Origin: an uncultured Clostridia bacterium
GTDB lineage: Bacteria; Bacillota; Clostridia; Oscillospirales; Oscillospiraceae
Reading direction: 5' to 3'
Length of the DNA stretch: 32,235 nucleotides
Assembly (NCBI GenBank): GCA_946531435.1
Contig: CAMNAO010000017.1
Coordinates: forward strand, 1 to 32,235
Shown here: piece by piece, positions 15,174 through 23,219 of the stretch
Layout of the letters: each line of letters starts with the position of its first letter
Numbering within the stretch: the stretch's first letter is position 1
The notes under the pieces: model-generated
Told to the model about the DNA's origin: nothing
Database searches by the model: none
Seen by the model: only the letters and a program-made list of their open reading frames with translations
Position numbers and translations under genes: made by a program

Positions 15174-15755
15174 ATGATAAGACTCCGATACGGCAATACC
15201 AACACGTTTTATATTCCCGGTGCGGGGGGCGGACTGCTGGTCGATACGGACTGGGCAGGGACGCTGCCTCAGTTTTTCAGGGCAATCAAAGCGGCCGGGA
15301 TCGAAATGAAAGCCATCACGACAATGCTGGTCACCCATTATCATCCGGATCACATGGGCCTCGTGGGCCAGCTGCAGCAACACGGCGTGAAGCTGCTGAT
15401 CGTGGACGTGCAGCGTCCGTTTGTCCATGCCTCGGACGGGATTTTTGCACGAGACAAGCTCCTGCCTTACCGGGCGGTGGAGGAAGGCGCGGCGACGGTG
15501 ATCTCCTGCTTAGAGAGCAGAGATATCCTGAAAGCGCTTGGCATCGACGGCGAGATCCTTCACACGCCGAGTCACAGCGAGGACAGCGTGAGCCTGATCC
15601 TTGACGACGGAAGCTGCCTTGTCGGCGATCTGGAGCCGCTTGCGTACCTGGCGGGATACGACGAGAATCCCGCGCTGAAGAGAGACTGGGCGCAGATCAT
15701 GAACCGACACCCGAAACGGATCCTGTACGCCCACGCCAATGAACAGAGACTGTGA
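15174..15755 (+). CDS. Metallo-beta-lactamase-fold hydrolase
   Basis: This 193-residue protein belongs to the MBL-fold superfamily of dinuclear-metal hydrolases. Metal ligands are visible: HYHPDH (His55, His57, Asp59, His60), His134 in TPSHSEDS, Asp152 in VGDLEP and a C-terminal His187 in YAHAN. The early strand RYGNTNTFYI and LLVDTDWAG are typical. There is no signal peptide, so it is cytoplasmic. GGAGG lies 8 bases upstream of the chosen ATG. The gene has its own promoter and is not part of the neighbouring operons. The superfamily includes glyoxalase II, lactonases, RNases and quorum quenchers; nothing here picks a substrate. Confidence 0.88.
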   Translation: MIRLRYGNTNTFYIPGAGGGLLVDTDWAGTLPQFFRAIKAAGIEMKAITTMLVTHYHPDHMGLVGQLQQHGVKLLIVDVQRPFVHASDGIFARDKLLPYRAVEEGAATVISCLESRDILKALGIDGEILHTPSHSEDSVSLILDDGSCLVGDLEPLAYLAGYDENPALKRDWAQIMNRHPKRILYAHANEQRL

Positions 15756-15887
15756 AGGGCGGGAGCCTCGCTCCGGCTGGATGCTTCCGTGAAAGCCCAT
15801 GACTGCCCCGGGACGCGGATAAGCCTCCGCTTTCTGAGTTTTTTACCCTTTCCGGACCGCTCCTTTCCCCGCCGCCGCAAAAAAAGA
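15756..15887. other. Spacer after the hydrolase gene
   Basis: About 130 bases. A weak 5-bp stem (GCGGA near 15816, TCCGC near 15827) followed after 8 bases by a T6 run (about 15840-15845) could be a poor intrinsic terminator. Nothing else is evident. Confidence 0.35.
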
Positions 15888-15916
15888 TTGACAGATTCCC
15901 GCCGCGGCTGTAAAAT
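15888..15916 (+). promoter_or_regulatory. Strong sigma-A-type promoter of rny
   Basis: Perfect -35 TTGACA (15888-15893), spacer of exactly 17 bases, -10 TAAAAT (15911-15916). An A-rich tract (15879-15885) just upstream could act as an UP element. Transcription would start near 15923, giving a leader of about 140 bases. Confidence 0.85.
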
Positions 15917-15938
15917 TGCAATGGAATTTTGCATGCAA
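15915..15938. promoter_or_regulatory. Two palindromes around the rny transcription start
   Basis: ATTGCAAT (15915-15922) overlaps the -10 box and TTGCATGCAA (15929-15938) lies just after the predicted start; both are perfect palindromes sharing the TTGCA core. Their position suits a repressor operator. The assignment is inferred. Confidence 0.45.
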
Positions 15939-15961
15939 CGAGAGTGAACGAGGAACTGACC

Positions 15962-16003
15962 GGCTCCGTCAATGCCCTCACCTGCTGACGGGGCTCCTTT
16001 TTT
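15962..16003 (+). terminator. Terminator-like hairpin in the rny leader (possible attenuator)
   Basis: GGCTCCGTCA (15962-15971) pairs with TGACGGGGCT (15986-15995), with two G-T wobbles, and T6 follows at 15998-16003. It lies about 40 bases after the predicted start and 60 bases before the rny ATG. It could abort most transcripts, forming a short RNA of about 80 bases, or be regulated. Confidence 0.6.
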
Positions 16004-16065
16004 GCCCTCTCGCTGCCTGAAATATGCCATCTATTTTACCGAACACAGGAGGTGCGAAAGCCGAT

Positions 16066-17607
16066 ATGGAACTTTGGCTTGCCATCGTTCTCATCGCGGC
16101 TGCACTGGGGATCGGCGCGCTGGTGGGCATTCTGCTCCGCAGGCGCGTTGCGGAAAAGGCCATCGGAAGCGCGGAGACGGAAGCCGCCCGCATTCTTGAC
16201 GAGGCGAAAAAGGACGCCGAGAAGGAGAAGCGCGAGAAGCTTCTTGAGGCAAAGGACGAGATCCACCAGCAGCGCAGTGAGTACGAACGCGAGGTGCGTG
16301 AGCGCCGCAATGAACTGACCAAGCAGGAACGCCGCTATCAGCAGAAGGAAGAGAACCTGGACAAGAAGACCGCCGCTTTGGAGAAAAAGGCCGAGCAGCT
16401 GGCCAAGAAGTCCCAGGATCTGGATAAGGACAAGGAGGCTCTGGAGGAGCTGAAGAAGCAGGAGACGGAGATCCTGCAGCAGATCTCCGGCCTCACCGCC
16501 GAGGAGGCCAAGGCCGAGCTCCTGCGCGACCTGGAGGGGGAGATCACCCACGAGGCCGCCCTGAAGATCAAGGAGTCCGAGGCCCGGATCAAGGACACCG
16601 CCGAGGAGAAGGCCAGGGAGATCCTGTCCCAGGCCATCCAGCGCTGCGCCGCCGACCATGTGGCGGAGGCCACGGTATCCGTGGTGCCCCTGCCCAACGC
16701 CGAGATGAAGGGCCGGATCATCGGCCGCGAGGGACGGAATATCCGCTCCATCGAGCAGCTCACCGGCGTGGATCTCATCATTGACGATACGCCGGAGGCC
16801 ATCACCGTCTCCTGCTTTGATCCCGTCCGCCGGGAGGTTGCCCGGCTGGCCCTGGAAAAGCTGATCATTGACGGCCGCATCCACCCCGCCCGCATTGAGG
16901 AGATGGTGGAGAAGGCCCGCAAAGAGGTGGACGCCACCATCAAGGCCGAGGGCGAAAGGGCCGTCTATGAGACCGGCGTCCGGGGCCTGAACCCCGAGAT
17001 CATCAAGCTCCTGGGCCGCATGAAGTACCGCACCAGCTACGGCCAGAACGTGCTGGATCACTCCATCGAGGTCAGCCACATCGCGGGCCACCTGGCCGCC
17101 GAGCTGGGGGTGGATGTGAACGCCGCCAAGCGCGCCGGCCTCCTCCACGACCTGGGCAAGGCCGTGGACCACGATATGGAGGGCACCCACGTCAGTCTGG
17201 GCGTGGAGCTTGCCCGCCGTTATAAGGAGAGCGAGCTCATCGTCAACGCCATCGAGGCCCACCACGGCGACGTGGAGGCCAGGAGCATCATCGCCGTGCT
17301 GATCCAGGCCGCGGATACCATCTCTGCCGCCCGTCCCGGCGCCCGCCGTGAGAACATCGAGACCTATATCAAGCGTCTGGAGAAGCTGGAGGAGGTCACC
17401 TCAAGCTTCAAGGGCGTGGAGAGCAGCTACGCCATCCAGGCCGGCCGCGAGATCCGGGTCATGGTGAAGCCCGATCAGATCAGCGAGGACGAAATGGTGC
17501 TGCTGGCAAGGCAGATCGCCAACAAGATCGAGTCCGAGCTCCAGTACCCCGGCCAGATCAAGGTCAACCTCCTCAGGGAGACCCGCGCCGTGGAGTACGC
17601 GAAGTAA
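16066..17607 (+). CDS. rny: Ribonuclease Y
   Basis: This is a membrane-anchored endoribonuclease that begins mRNA decay in many Firmicutes. The 513-residue protein has the expected order: N-terminal transmembrane helix ([19 protein letters not shown]), a long Lys/Glu/Gln-rich coiled coil to about residue 190, KH domain ([18 protein letters not shown]), and HD domain with the metal motif [11 protein letters not shown] and later AIEAHHGD. The ending [12 protein letters not shown] is diagnostic. The ATG with AGGAGGT about 12 bases upstream starts directly at the membrane helix; the longer frame from 16024 adds 14 residues without an RBS and is less likely. It is a single-gene unit with its own promoter, leader hairpin and terminator. 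No ymdB neighbour is in view. Confidence 0.97.
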   Translation: MELWLAIVLIAAALGIGALVGILLRRRVAEKAIGSAETEAARILDEAKKDAEKEKREKLLEAKDEIHQQRSEYEREVRERRNELTKQERRYQQKEENLDKKTAALEKKAEQLAKKSQDLDKDKEALEELKKQETEILQQISGLTAEEAKAELLRDLEGEITHEAALKIKESEARIKDTAEEKAREILSQAIQRCAADHVAEATVSVVPLPNAEMKGRIIGREGRNIRSIEQLTGVDLIIDDTPEAITVSCFDPVRREVARLALEKLIIDGRIHPARIEEMVEKARKEVDATIKAEGERAVYETGVRGLNPEIIKLLGRMKYRTSYGQNVLDHSIEVSHIAGHLAAELGVDVNAAKRAGLLHDLGKAVDHDMEGTHVSLGVELARRYKESELIVNAIEAHHGDVEARSIIAVLIQAADTISAARPGARRENIETYIKRLEKLEEVTSSFKGVESSYAIQAGREIRVMVKPDQISEDEMVLLARQIANKIESELQYPGQIKVNLLRETRAVEYAK

Positions 17608-17625
17608 TTCCTTTACCGATTCAAG

Positions 17626-17659
17626 AAGCCGCTTCCCGTTTTCGGGGGGCGGCTTTTTT
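17626..17659 (+). terminator. Intrinsic terminator of rny
   Basis: AAGCCGC (17626-17632) pairs with GCGGCTT (17649-17655), with an inner CCCG/CGGG pairing, followed by a T-run. It lies just 18 bases after the rny stop codon. Confidence 0.9.
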
Positions 17660-17689
17660 GCGCGATGGCACGCCTTCTGCTCCGCCCGC

Positions 17690-17910
17690 GCCCTTCGGGC
17701 TCGCAATGACAGAGGAGAATTGAGAGACGCGGCAGCCACCCTGCCTGCATGTCGTTGCGATGGAGCATGAGATATTCTGCCCCCCCCCACAGGGACGATC
17801 TGGGATTGCCCCTTTGCTCGAGGTGCGTTGTGAGCGGGCGAACACAGTTCGCCCCTGCGATGGATGTACCGACGGACACTTTCCCCGCATCCGACGCATC
17901 CTGCCTCCGG
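17690..17910. repeat. Intergenic dispersed-repeat remnants
   Basis: This non-coding stretch contains a perfect dyad GGGCGAAC-aca-GTTCGCCC (17836-17854), fragments reading CTCGCAATGACAG (17700-17712) and GGGATTGCCCC (17802-17812), and a C9 tract (17780-17788). From memory, such elements recur between genes in Oscillospiraceae genomes; I cannot confirm the copy number from one window. Short ORFs here lack ribosome sites and look spurious. Confidence 0.55.
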
Positions 17911-17936
17911 CCTGCGGTTTTATACCTTATATGTTA

Positions 17937-17969
17937 CAGAATTCCGACAGAATTCTTGCAGAATCGTGG
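17937..17969. repeat. Three direct repeats with 11-bp period
   Basis: CAGAATTCCGA, CAGAATTCTTG and CAGAATCGTGG follow each other at 17937, 17948 and 17959, a spacing of one helical turn. They end about 27 bases before the -35 box of the polysaccharide promoter, a usual place for an activator site. Function inferred. Confidence 0.5.
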
Positions 17970-17995
17970 AATCTGCTCCGGAAAAGTTTAGGGTA

Positions 17996-18024
17996 TTGTC
18001 TTTTTCTGTAACGGATGATATAAT
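17996..18024 (+). promoter_or_regulatory. Promoter of the polysaccharide locus
   Basis: TTGTCT (17996-18001), 17-base spacer, perfect TATAAT (18019-18024). Transcription would start near 18031, giving a leader of about 53 bases before the first gene. Confidence 0.82.
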
Positions 18025-18032
18025 GATCAAAC

Positions 18033-18057
18033 ACATTGGAGAATTGTATCCCAATGT
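18033..18057 (+). promoter_or_regulatory. Leader hairpin of the polysaccharide operon
   Basis: ACATTGG (18033-18039) is a perfect complement of CCAATGT (18051-18057) at the very 5' end of the predicted transcript. It may stabilise the mRNA or be an operator dyad. Confidence 0.4.
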
Positions 18058-18083
18058 ACTTTATGTAGTTTAAGGGAGTTTCT

Positions 18084-19274
18084 ATGACGGCTGACCGCAG
18101 ACGGTCCCTGCTTTCTTCGCTGGACAACGCCTTTTTGCTGCTTGTGGCCTTCTATCTTCTGCACATGGTGGAGACGGTCAGCATGCTGGGCTGGGATATG
18201 CCCCGGTGGGGGAGCCTTCTGCTGCTCCTGCTGATGGCCGCGGTGGCGGCCGCCCGGCTGCTTCTCCTCGGGCTGAAGGATCCGAGAGTGTGGATCGCGG
18301 CGGGCATCGGACTTGTGTACGCCGCTGTTTTCTTTCTCAGCGGCTATGCCCAGTTCCTGTTTTTTGCCGTCCTGACCGCGGGCTTTGTGGATATGGACTA
18401 TCGAAAAGCCATAAGGGTCTGGCTCATCGCCGTGGGCTGTGCTTTTCTACTCGTGGTTTCCCTGTGCCTTGCGGGCAAGGTGGAGGATCTAAAGTTCATC
18501 AAGCGGGGTCACCTGCGCCATTCCATGGGCTTTATCTACCCCACGGATTTTGCCACCCTGCTGCTTTTCCTGCTGCTCTTTCTCTGGGTTTTCTGGAAAA
18601 AGCTTCCCGACGGGGCGGCCCTCTGCTTCCCTGTGCTCACCCTCCTGGTGGCCTATTTCGTGGCCTTCAGTTGGACCAGCATGATCTGCGGCGTTCTGTT
18701 TTTGCTGATCATTCTCATTCACATGGCGATGAAGGGGAGGGAGAAACGGCGCCCCATGGGGGAGGACAAGCTGCGGAAGGGGCTGGGATGGCTGCTGGCG
18801 GCGGCCATGCCCCTCTGCATTCTGCTCTCCTTCTGGCTGCTTTATGCCATGGGAAAGGGGATCCCCTGGGTCCTGAGGCTGGACGGGCTGATGTCCGGCC
18901 GGCTGACGCTGTCCCAAAACGGCTACATGACCTATGGCGTCCACCCCTTCGGCAGTGCCTTCGAGCTTATCGGCAACGGGGCCACCGACGGCCATCCGGA
19001 GGGCTATAACTTTATTGACAACTGCTACCACCTGATCCTCGTGCGCTATGGCTGGGTGCTGCTCCTGCTGCTCCCCCTCCTCTGGGGGAGACTGATCCTT
19101 TCCGCCGAAAGGGGCGGAGATCTGCGTCTGGCCCTGGCCCTGGCTCTCATCGCGGTCCACGCGATTTCGGAGCACCACCTTATTGAAGCCCACTACACCA
19201 TCCCCCTGGTCCTGCCCCTGGCGGCCTTCCCCCGGGAGCAAGGGGCCCCATCATTACTCGGCGAAAAGAAATAG
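18084..19274 (+). CDS. Wzy-like polysaccharide polymerase (polytopic membrane protein)
   Basis: This 396-residue protein has about ten hydrophobic segments and a large polar loop between the last helices (residues about 270-320). That loop contains LDGLMSGRLTLSQNGYMTYG and later GYNFIDNCYHLILVRYGW. The pattern GR..L...G....G..PFG with an IDN.Y..L..YG ending is characteristic of repeat-unit polymerases of capsule and exopolysaccharide loci, which join lipid-linked repeat units outside the membrane. Sequence conservation in this family is poor, so the call rests on topology, loop pattern and neighbours. It is the first gene after the promoter; RBS AAGGGAG lies 7-8 bases before the ATG. An O-antigen-ligase-like role is the alternative. 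Confidence 0.72.
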   Translation: MTADRRRSLLSSLDNAFLLLVAFYLLHMVETVSMLGWDMPRWGSLLLLLLMAAVAAARLLLLGLKDPRVWIAAGIGLVYAAVFFLSGYAQFLFFAVLTAGFVDMDYRKAIRVWLIAVGCAFLLVVSLCLAGKVEDLKFIKRGHLRHSMGFIYPTDFATLLLFLLLFLWVFWKKLPDGAALCFPVLTLLVAYFVAFSWTSMICGVLFLLIILIHMAMKGREKRRPMGEDKLRKGLGWLLAAAMPLCILLSFWLLYAMGKGIPWVLRLDGLMSGRLTLSQNGYMTYGVHPFGSAFELIGNGATDGHPEGYNFIDNCYHLILVRYGWVLLLLLPLLWGRLILSAERGGDLRLALALALIAVHAISEHHLIEAHYTIPLVLPLAAFPREQGAPSLLGEKK

Positions 19275-19291
19275 ACAACGGAGGACAGTTC

Positions 19292-20683
19292 ATGAACGAC
19301 GAAGTGGAAATGACCCTGAATCTGAAGGATCTCCTGTACCGCATTCTGAAGAAATGGAGGAGCATCATCCTGGGGGCGATCATCGTCGCCCTGCTGCTGG
19401 GCGGCTTCCGTTTTGCCTCCGGTATCCGGCTTCTCCTGGATGAGGAGTCCATGGAGGAGGCCCAGGCCGCCTACGAGATCACACTGGGCGACTATGAGGC
19501 CACCGGGGAGCGTCTTCGTACCACCATCAGCAATCTGAGAAGTGATCTGGAGTACCAGCAGTGGTACAACGAAAGCTCCGTGCTGATGCAGATCGACCCC
19601 GACGAGAAGTGGGAGAGCAGCTTTACCATCTATGTGGATGCCAAGTACCAGATCGACCCGGCGTTGAGCTATCAGAACACCGACCGGACCTATCGGCTGG
19701 TGTCTGCCTATTCCAGCTTCCTGCAGAGCGGCGAGGTATATCTTTCCCTGCTGGATGCACTGGATTATGTGGATGAACTTGTCCTCCTTCGGGAAATCTA
19801 CAGTGTGTCCGCAGACGCCGGCTCCGCCTCCCTGACGGTGAGGGTGACGGGCAAGTCCGAGGAGGACGTGATCCGGTTCCGGGACGCGGTCAAGGACCTT
19901 CTGGCCAAAGAGCATGCGGTTCTTGAGAAAACCATCGGCGATCACGGCTACGGCATCCTTCAGGAGTCGGTCTATTCCGTCGTGGACCGGAATCTGGACA
20001 ATCAGCAGAAGGCGAACCTTTTGAAGGTTACCGACTACTCCAACCAGCTCGGCGAGACCCAGCAGCAGTTGGAGGATTGGAACGAGGAAGAGGAGCCGAA
20101 GCCGGAATACGGTCTCAAATATACCATCAAGCAGACCATCAAGATGATCATCCTGGGCGGCTTCGGGGGCGTCATCCTGATGCTGGTGGTCTATGCGGTA
20201 ATCTATATCTGCAGCAATACCATGAAGGTGGATGACGACTGGCGGGCCGTGGGCATGCCGGTGCTGGGTCATATCTACAGGGATCAGGAGAAGAAGTTCC
20301 TGTGGAAGCTGGACCGCTGGCTTGACCGGCTGTTCCTGGGGACCGGCGTCCGGACCACGGAGACGAGCTGCCGGCTGACGGCGGGCAATCTCTCCGCCAT
20401 CCTGCGGGAGAAGGGCCTGAAGGAGGGCGTTCTCACCGGCGATGTGCAGGAAAATTTCTCCCGGAAGATCGGGGAGCTTATGAATCAGGCGGAGACCGAT
20501 GTACGCTTTATGATGGCGGGCAATGTGCTCTCCGACCCCCAGGCGGCGCATTCCATGGAGGATGCCCGGGAGGTGATCCTGCTGGCGGAGGCCGGACGCA
20601 GCGTCATCGGAGATGTGGCCCAGGAATTGACGCTTCTGAAGGCCTGGGGAAAAGAGATCCTGGGCGTTGTGGTCGTAGACTGA
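19292..20683 (+). CDS. Wzz/CpsC-like chain-length protein with degenerate BY-kinase domain
   Basis: This 463-residue protein has the polysaccharide co-polymerase layout: a cytoplasmic start (MTLNLKDLLYRILKKWR), helix 1 (IILGAIIVALLLGGF), an extracytoplasmic region rich in coiled coil (about 50-270) and helix 2 (ILGGFGGVILMLVVYAVIYI). A cytoplasmic part of about 150 residues follows. This resembles a CpsD-type tyrosine kinase at both ends: TAGNLSAIL near its start, and ILLAEAGRSVIGDVAQEL then LGVVVVD at the end. The Walker A region reads GVLTGDVQ instead of GEGKS/T, and there is no C-terminal tyrosine cluster, so it should not be an active kinase. It probably controls chain length with the adjacent polymerase. 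RBS GGAGG present. Confidence 0.8.
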   Translation: MNDEVEMTLNLKDLLYRILKKWRSIILGAIIVALLLGGFRFASGIRLLLDEESMEEAQAAYEITLGDYEATGERLRTTISNLRSDLEYQQWYNESSVLMQIDPDEKWESSFTIYVDAKYQIDPALSYQNTDRTYRLVSAYSSFLQSGEVYLSLLDALDYVDELVLLREIYSVSADAGSASLTVRVTGKSEEDVIRFRDAVKDLLAKEHAVLEKTIGDHGYGILQESVYSVVDRNLDNQQKANLLKVTDYSNQLGETQQQLEDWNEEEEPKPEYGLKYTIKQTIKMIILGGFGGVILMLVVYAVIYICSNTMKVDDDWRAVGMPVLGHIYRDQEKKFLWKLDRWLDRLFLGTGVRTTETSCRLTAGNLSAILREKGLKEGVLTGDVQENFSRKIGELMNQAETDVRFMMAGNVLSDPQAAHSMEDAREVILLAEAGRSVIGDVAQELTLLKAWGKEILGVVVVD

Positions 20684-20697
20684 GAACCTGTTGAAAA

Positions 20698-20723
20698 GCG
20701 GCCCCGGCCTTTATCCGGGCCGC
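20698..20723 (+). promoter_or_regulatory. Intercistronic hairpin
   Basis: GCGGCCC (20698-20704) pairs with GGGCCGC (20717-20723). No T-run follows. It lies between the chain-length gene and the sugar transferase gene and may affect mRNA stability or translation. Confidence 0.4.
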
Positions 20724-20740
20724 CCGAGAGGTTGTGGAGA

Positions 20741-22192
20741 ATGAATACAAAACATGTCAAAGGCTGGCTGAAGCACGGGGATTTCATCCTTCTGGATCTT
20801 CTCTCCGTGCAGCTGTCCTTCTTTCTGGCGTACTGGATCTTTCAGGGCAGAGGGAATCCCTATGAGAACGAGGCCTTCCGCTATCAGGGGATCATTCTTC
20901 TGGTGTGCCAGCTCCTGGTGACGATCTTCACCAACAGCTACGGCGGCATCCTCCGGCGCAAGCCCTTGGAGGAGCTTGTTGCCGTGGTGCGGTACATCAC
21001 CGAGGTCGTAGCCTTGGCGCTGATCTACCTCTTTATGGCCCATACCAGCCTGGTGGCCTCCCGGCTCCAGGTGGGCTTCACCGCGGTCTTCTTCGTGGTA
21101 ATCGATTTTGCCCTGCGCAGTGTCAACAAGCTCCGGATCTTCCGCTCCGGAAGCCGGCGGCGCTCCATCGTTCTTGTAACCGCCGGAGAGTTGGTGGATG
21201 AGGCCATGGGAAAGCTCAGCGGCAAGGGAATCTATCAGGATTTTTTCATTTCCTCCATCGTAGTGATGGACCCGGAGAGCGGGGCGAAATTCTCCGATTA
21301 TGGGGTCCCGGTCCGCCCGCTGGGGGAGGATACGGTTTCTGAGATCGGCCACGACTGGGTAGATGAGGTCTTCCTTCTCCAGCCGGATTCCATGCCCTTC
21401 CCCACGGAGCTCATGGACGCCCTGCAAACCATGGGGATCACGGTCAATTACTCCATGACTGCCCTGGCGGGGGACCGCTGGCCCCAGACAGATATCCGGA
21501 AGCTGGGGGAGTATAAGGTGCTGACGGGCGGCATCCGCTTCGCGGGTGCGCTGCAGCTGGCGGTCAAGCGGCTCATCGACATTCTGGGCGGCCTTGTGGG
21601 CTGCCTCTTCACGGGGCTTCTCACCCTCTTCGTGGGCCCTGCCATCTATTTTGCCGACCCCGGTCCCATCTTCTTTACTCAGGAGCGGATCGGCCAGAAC
21701 GGCAAGAAATTCAAGATGCACAAGTTCCGCAGCATGTATATGGACGCGGAGGCCCGCAAGGCGGAGCTCATGGACCGGAACAAGATGGAGAGCGGGCTCA
21801 TGTTCAAGATGGACGACGATCCCCGGATCATCGGCAGTGAGAAAAAGGACAAAAACGGAAAGCCCAAAGGCATCGGCAACTTCATCCGGAATTATTCCAT
21901 TGATGAGTTTCCCCAGTTTTACGACTGCCTTATTGGCAATCTGAGCCTGGTGGGCTGGCGTCCCTGCACCCTGCAGGAGTGGGAGGTCTATGACGTGCAC
22001 CACCGCATCCGGGCCAGCATGAAGCCCGGGATCACCGGCATGTGGCAGGTCAGCGGTCGGAGCAAGATCACCGATTTTGACGAGGTGGTCCGGCTGGATA
22101 AGGAGTACTTGGAGCACTGGAGCCTGTGGCTGGATCTCAAGATTCTGTTCAAGACCGTCTGGGTGGTCATCGCGAGAAAGGGCGCGGAATAA
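20741..22192 (+). CDS. Initiating polyprenyl-phosphate sugar-1-phosphate transferase
   Basis: This enzyme starts repeat-unit synthesis by moving a sugar-1-phosphate from a nucleotide sugar to undecaprenyl phosphate at the cytoplasmic membrane. The 483-residue protein has the long WbaP/CpsE form: four N-terminal helices (about 15-125), a Rossmann-like middle region (RRSIVLVTAGELVDEAMG), a further membrane segment (RLIDILGGLVGCLFTGLL) and the catalytic domain. Catalytic-domain motifs are DPGPIFFTQERIGQNG, KMHKFRSMY, the Asp-Glu pair in SIDEFPQFY, and LSLVGWRP (usually GPRP). The ending MKPGITGMWQVSGRS, LDKEYLEHWSLWLDLKILF is typical. The first sugar (glucose, galactose or other) cannot be read. 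The RBS is weak (GGTTGTGGAG), just after a hairpin. Confidence 0.93.
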   Translation: MNTKHVKGWLKHGDFILLDLLSVQLSFFLAYWIFQGRGNPYENEAFRYQGIILLVCQLLVTIFTNSYGGILRRKPLEELVAVVRYITEVVALALIYLFMAHTSLVASRLQVGFTAVFFVVIDFALRSVNKLRIFRSGSRRRSIVLVTAGELVDEAMGKLSGKGIYQDFFISSIVVMDPESGAKFSDYGVPVRPLGEDTVSEIGHDWVDEVFLLQPDSMPFPTELMDALQTMGITVNYSMTALAGDRWPQTDIRKLGEYKVLTGGIRFAGALQLAVKRLIDILGGLVGCLFTGLLTLFVGPAIYFADPGPIFFTQERIGQNGKKFKMHKFRSMYMDAEARKAELMDRNKMESGLMFKMDDDPRIIGSEKKDKNGKPKGIGNFIRNYSIDEFPQFYDCLIGNLSLVGWRPCTLQEWEVYDVHHRIRASMKPGITGMWQVSGRSKITDFDEVVRLDKEYLEHWSLWLDLKILFKTVWVVIARKGAE

Positions 22193-22231
22193 AGGTCCCG
22201 GACCGCGCGGGAAGCAAGAAAGGAAGACGTT

Positions 22232-22681
22232 GTGAAGATTTGTTTTGTCGGGTCGTCAGGTGGACATCTTACCCACCTCTATATGCTGAAGCCGTTTTGG
22301 CAGGACAAGGAGAGATTCTGGGTCACCTTTGACAAGGAGGACGCCAGAAGCCTGCTGGAGGGTGAGAAAATGTACCCTGCCTATTATCCCTCCAACCGCA
22401 GTCTCAAGGCCCTCGTTATCAATACGGCGAGGGCGATCCGGATCCTGCGGGCGGAGAAGCCGGATCTCATCGTATCCTCCGGCGCTGCGGCCGCTGTGCC
22501 CTTCTTCTATCTCGGAAAGCTCATGGGAGCGAAAACCGTCTATATCGAGGTGTTTGATCGTATTGACAAACCGACGATCTCGGGCAGGATGTGTTACCCT
22601 GTTACCGATCGATTCATCGTCCAATGGGAGGAGATGAAGCAGGTATATCCCAAGGCGATCAATCTCGGCAGTATTTTCTGA
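22232..22681 (+). CDS. Alg14-like glycosyltransferase subunit (PssD/CpsF type)
   Basis: This 149-residue protein is the membrane-recruiting half of a split GT-B transferase. It starts MKICFVGSSGGHLTHL, the glycine-rich start of Alg14-like proteins, and has KPDLIVSSGAAAAVPFFYLGKL followed by AKTVYIEVFDRI, all conserved in the family. The GTG start is supported by AAGGAAG upstream; no ATG alternative fits. It is followed after 13 bases by the Alg13-like partner gene. The pair would add the second sugar to the lipid-linked intermediate, as PssD/PssE and CpsF/CpsG do. Confidence 0.9.
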   Translation: MKICFVGSSGGHLTHLYMLKPFWQDKERFWVTFDKEDARSLLEGEKMYPAYYPSNRSLKALVINTARAIRILRAEKPDLIVSSGAAAAVPFFYLGKLMGAKTVYIEVFDRIDKPTISGRMCYPVTDRFIVQWEEMKQVYPKAINLGSIF

Positions 22682-22694
22682 GGGGGATGTGGCC

Positions 22695-23183
22695 ATGATT
22701 TTCGTTACCGTCGGCACGCACGAGCAGCCCTTTGACCGGTTGGTTTCCTATATGGACCGCTGGGCAGAGAAGCATGACGAAGAGGTCGTGATCCAGACCG
22801 GGTATTCAACGGTGGAGCCGCAGCACTGCCGCTGGGAACGGTTGTTTCCTTATGCCCGGATGCTGGATTATACGAAGAAGGCCCGCATCGTCATCACCCA
22901 CGGAGGCCCCAGTTCCTTTATCATGCCGCTGCAGGTGGGGAAAATTCCCCTTGTGGTCCCCAGACAGAAGCGCTTCGATGAGCATGTCAACGACCATCAG
23001 CTGGAGTTCTGCCGGTCCGTCGCCCAGCGAAAGGGAAACATCCTGGTGGTAGAGGATATTGAGGAACTGGGCGAGATGATCGAGAACTACAAGGAACGGA
23101 CTGCGGCGATGACGGGCGGCCTCGCCAGCAATAACGCCCGGTTCTGCGAGGATTTTGAAAAGCTTGTCCGGGAGATGCTCTGA
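22695..23183 (+). CDS. Alg13-like glycosyltransferase subunit (PssE/CpsG type)
   Basis: This 162-residue protein is the catalytic, nucleotide-sugar-binding half of the split transferase. It begins MIFVTVGTHEQPFDRLV, diagnostic of Alg13/PssE, and contains ITHGGPSSFIMPLQVGKIPLVVPR, the glycine-rich nucleotide-sugar site, then HVNDHQLEFC. The ATG is preceded by AGGGGG; GTG 22689 is a possible alternative two codons earlier. It works with the product of the gene just upstream. Confidence 0.92.
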   Translation: MIFVTVGTHEQPFDRLVSYMDRWAEKHDEEVVIQTGYSTVEPQHCRWERLFPYARMLDYTKKARIVITHGGPSSFIMPLQVGKIPLVVPRQKRFDEHVNDHQLEFCRSVAQRKGNILVVEDIEELGEMIENYKERTAAMTGGLASNNARFCEDFEKLVREML

Positions 23184-23219
23184 TGCGGCGGAGAATCTGA
23201 AGAAATGAGGTCGGCGAAT

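Noticed and set aside
16024..16066. Earlier ATG for rny adding 14 residues
   Set aside because: No RBS, and RNase Y normally starts directly with its membrane helix; AGGAGGT sits before the ATG at 16066.
17749..18073. Three overlapping small + strand frames of 69-83 codons
   Set aside because: No ribosome site, low-complexity and repeat-derived sequence, and one overlaps the promoter and leader of the next operon.
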